From JACDAE01 sp963717195 (GTDB lineage: Bacteria; Chloroflexota; Ktedonobacteria; Ktedonobacterales; Ktedonobacteraceae), in NCBI GenBank assembly GCA_963717195.1, contig CAVQVR010000009.1, positions 186,001 through 250,000 of the forward strand: 64,000 bases of DNA, given 5' to 3'. Below are positions 62,165 through 64,000 of the stretch, piece by piece. Made by a program: the position numbers and the translations under genes. The notes below the pieces were generated by a model, which was given only the letters and a program-made list of their open reading frames with translations, was not told where the DNA came from and did not search any database. Numbering within the stretch: position 1 is the stretch's first letter; the number at the start of each line of letters is the position of its first letter.

Positions 62165-64000
62165 ATGATCAATGCTTATATAACCAACCAATCCTCCAAT
62201 ACGGTCTCTGTAATTGATACATCAGCTAATACCGTTTCTACTACCATCACTGTTGGGAATAGCCCTACTGGGGCAGCAGTTACCCCTAATGGTAGCAAAG
62301 CCTACATTGCAAACAGAACCGATGGTACAGTCTCCGTTATTAATACAGTGAACAATACCGTTTCCAAAACTATCACCGTTGGAACCTCACCAGCAGGCGT
62401 AGCTATCACCCCGGACGGAACTAAAGCCTATATAACAAATCAAGGCGGAAATTCAGTGTCAGTCATTAATACGGCAACTGACACTATTAGCACCACCATC
62501 ACAGTTGGTAGTAATCCTTGGGGGGTAGCAATTACACCGGATGGCAGGTATGCTTATGTCGCAAACGGTACTTCTCCTGGCACTGTGTCTATGATTGACA
62601 TAGCCACTAATACCGTTTCCGCTACTATCACTGTCGGGAATAGCCCTGCTGGAATAGCAGTTAACCCATCAGGGGTAACTGTCTATGTGACAAATCAAAG
62701 TTCTGGCACTGTGTCTTATTTCGCCGCAGGAAATACTAGCCCTACTGTTAACGCTGTTACTGTAGGTAGTACTCCCTCTGGAATAGCCATTACCCCAAAT
62801 GGAGCCCATGCTTATGTGGCAAATGCAGGCTCTAGCAATGTTTCGGTCATTGATACATCAACTAATACCGTTTCTACTACAATTAGCATTAGTAGCGCCA
62901 ACCCTAGTGGTGCCGCAGTTACCCCCGATGGGTCAACTGTCTATGTGACAAATGGTGCAGGCAACACAGTTTCGGTTATTAGCACCGCAACCAACACCGT
63001 CACTACGACAATTAGCGGATTTTCCGGCCCTGAGTCATTCGGCCAATTCATTCAACCTACCACTCAGCCGATTATTCCGCCAGGCACTCCTCCTACTTTG
63101 TTCTCAACAACGCCTCAAGGCCGTTTAACATTAAGCAGCACATCGCCTGTAATGACGGCTGACGCGACTGCCCAGACCACTATTTACTATTTGCCTTATA
63201 ACGGAGCAATTGTTCCTGTTTACAATGGGGCACAATTTGTTAATTACCTCTTGGGTTCATCCGGAATTTCGTTAGCACTGGATAGCAATTCAGGCCATAC
63301 AGGGTATCAGGCAAGCGGCTCGCTGTTTGATATTTTTGCTTTCATGAACGGTGGTCTTTTGACACTTGGTACTGGCCCTGCGTGGACAAATAGTACGACG
63401 CGCAGTGCGACAATCACACAGGTAAACGGAATTTTGACCAATAGCGCATCCATCACGCTGCGCTTTGGCAGCGCAAGCGGTAACACCGCCTCCGTTTCCG
63501 CAAACCAGGCCACCTACTTAGGCACTATGTACGCGACCGCCAACGGTCAAACAGGTATGGCCTGTTTTCCAACAGCAGCGGCAGGCGGCACAAATAACAT
63601 ACTCGGATTGTGGAATGCCTATAATCGCGTCCCGATTACTGCACAATGCCTGGATAGCGCCGTATCTTGGACATATACTACTGCCGCTTGGAGAAATGCG
63701 AACAACAGTGCCAGCAATCGTATTTCGTTTGTTGACGGTTTAGGACAATCTAATTTCATAGGTTCTTACAATCAAACCGTTTACAATCCTGCCACTAGTG
63801 GCTATGAAGTAGTTGGTGTTGGTGTTAATAGCACTACATCTGGTGGGGTTTTTGTCTCTGAAGGTAGCGGAAGCACACAGAACGCAGTATATGCTCAACA
63901 CAATTCATATCCAATAATGGGTTTTAATTATATTCAGGCTCTAGAATATAGTGATGGCATACATGCAGCAACATTTTATGGTGGCGGTGCTGCCCTTCAA
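62165..64000 (+). CDS. YVTN beta-propeller protein with phage-tail-like C-terminal part, 3' partial
   Basis: The frame opens at the ATG at 62165 and is open to the window end (612 codons, no stop). Residues 1-285 are YVTN-type beta-propeller repeats of about 42 residues (NTVSVIDTSANTVSTTITVG, then GAAVTPNGSKAYIAN). After a Pro-rich linker comes GRLTLSSTSPVMTADATAQT and TIYYLPYNGAIVPVYNG, a domain known from tail or surface proteins of alphaproteobacterial phages and genomes. It probably lies on the cell or particle surface. No signal peptide is seen. Confidence 0.8.
   Translation, partial: MINAYITNQSSNTVSVIDTSANTVSTTITVGNSPTGAAVTPNGSKAYIANRTDGTVSVINTVNNTVSKTITVGTSPAGVAITPDGTKAYITNQGGNSVSVINTATDTISTTITVGSNPWGVAITPDGRYAYVANGTSPGTVSMIDIATNTVSATITVGNSPAGIAVNPSGVTVYVTNQSSGTVSYFAAGNTSPTVNAVTVGSTPSGIAITPNGAHAYVANAGSSNVSVIDTSTNTVSTTISISSANPSGAAVTPDGSTVYVTNGAGNTVSVISTATNTVTTTISGFSGPESFGQFIQPTTQPIIPPGTPPTLFSTTPQGRLTLSSTSPVMTADATAQTTIYYLPYNGAIVPVYNGAQFVNYLLGSSGISLALDSNSGHTGYQASGSLFDIFAFMNGGLLTLGTGPAWTNSTTRSATITQVNGILTNSASITLRFGSASGNTASVSANQATYLGTMYATANGQTGMACFPTAAAGGTNNILGLWNAYNRVPITAQCLDSAVSWTYTTAAWRNANNSASNRISFVDGLGQSNFIGSYNQTVYNPATSGYEVVGVGVNSTTSGGVFVSEGSGSTQNAVYAQHNSYPIMGFNYIQALEYSDGIHAATFYGGGAALQ

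Noticed and set aside
1..64000. tRNA, rRNA, riboswitch and CRISPR search by eye
   Set aside because: None was recognised; a covariance-model scan would be needed to exclude small RNAs firmly.

Overview
The window reads as two blocks joined near base 34,842. Block 1 (1 to about 34,840) looks like chromosome of a filamentous Chloroflexota bacterium of the class Ktedonobacteria. I infer this from the mix of gene types: a KdpD-type membrane sensor kinase, an FtsH with an unusual tail, large membrane glycosyltransferase fusions, and dispersed hairpin repeats. No rRNA or other phylogenetic marker is present, so the assignment is tentative. It holds tex, an MDR oxidoreductase, ftsH, a Mop molbindin, an orphan PAS/GAF kinase, a NarL-type two-component pair, a frameshifted MDR gene, a surface-glycan locus (15,106-24,353), a lone molybdopterin dehydrogenase subunit, a frameshifted cystathionine beta-synthase, an EamA transporter, a phosphoesterase, a GNAT acetyltransferase, and an RNA-repair island of archease, an Rnl5-type RNA ligase and RtcB.

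Block 2 (about 34,842 to 64,000) is accessory DNA. It starts inside the 3' end of rtcB, which loses its last residues, and soon carries a second, complete rtcB. From about 38 kb the gene content is that of an alphaproteobacterial-type plasmid: a DUF3991/TOPRIM primase-like protein, an origin with a DnaA box and seven 18-bp iterons, a RepA-family initiator, ParA with a ribbon-helix-helix partner, an IS5-family element, a WGR-domain operon, vapBC, a Xer-type recombinase beside a dif-like core, an orphan DNA methyltransferase, a PemK/MazF toxin, and a giant methylase-helicase gene broken into many frames. It ends with a C4-RNA-like structure, a small lipoprotein, a TPR/glycosyltransferase protein and a YVTN beta-propeller protein that runs off the window.

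Block 2 is either an integrated plasmid or mobile element that used rtcB as its target, or a chimeric assembly join; the sequence alone does not decide. Single-base frameshifts recur in otherwise well-conserved genes in both blocks (an MDR gene, a glycosyltransferase, a beta-synthase, rtcB, the transposase, and more than ten in the methylase-helicase), which points to indel-prone sequencing at least as much as to gene decay.

Functionally, the glycan locus makes, transfers and acylates surface sugars. The RNA-repair island supplies two chemically different RNA ligases and the RtcB activator. The plasmid block is organised around replication, partition, dimer resolution, stability (toxin-antitoxin) and DNA modification.
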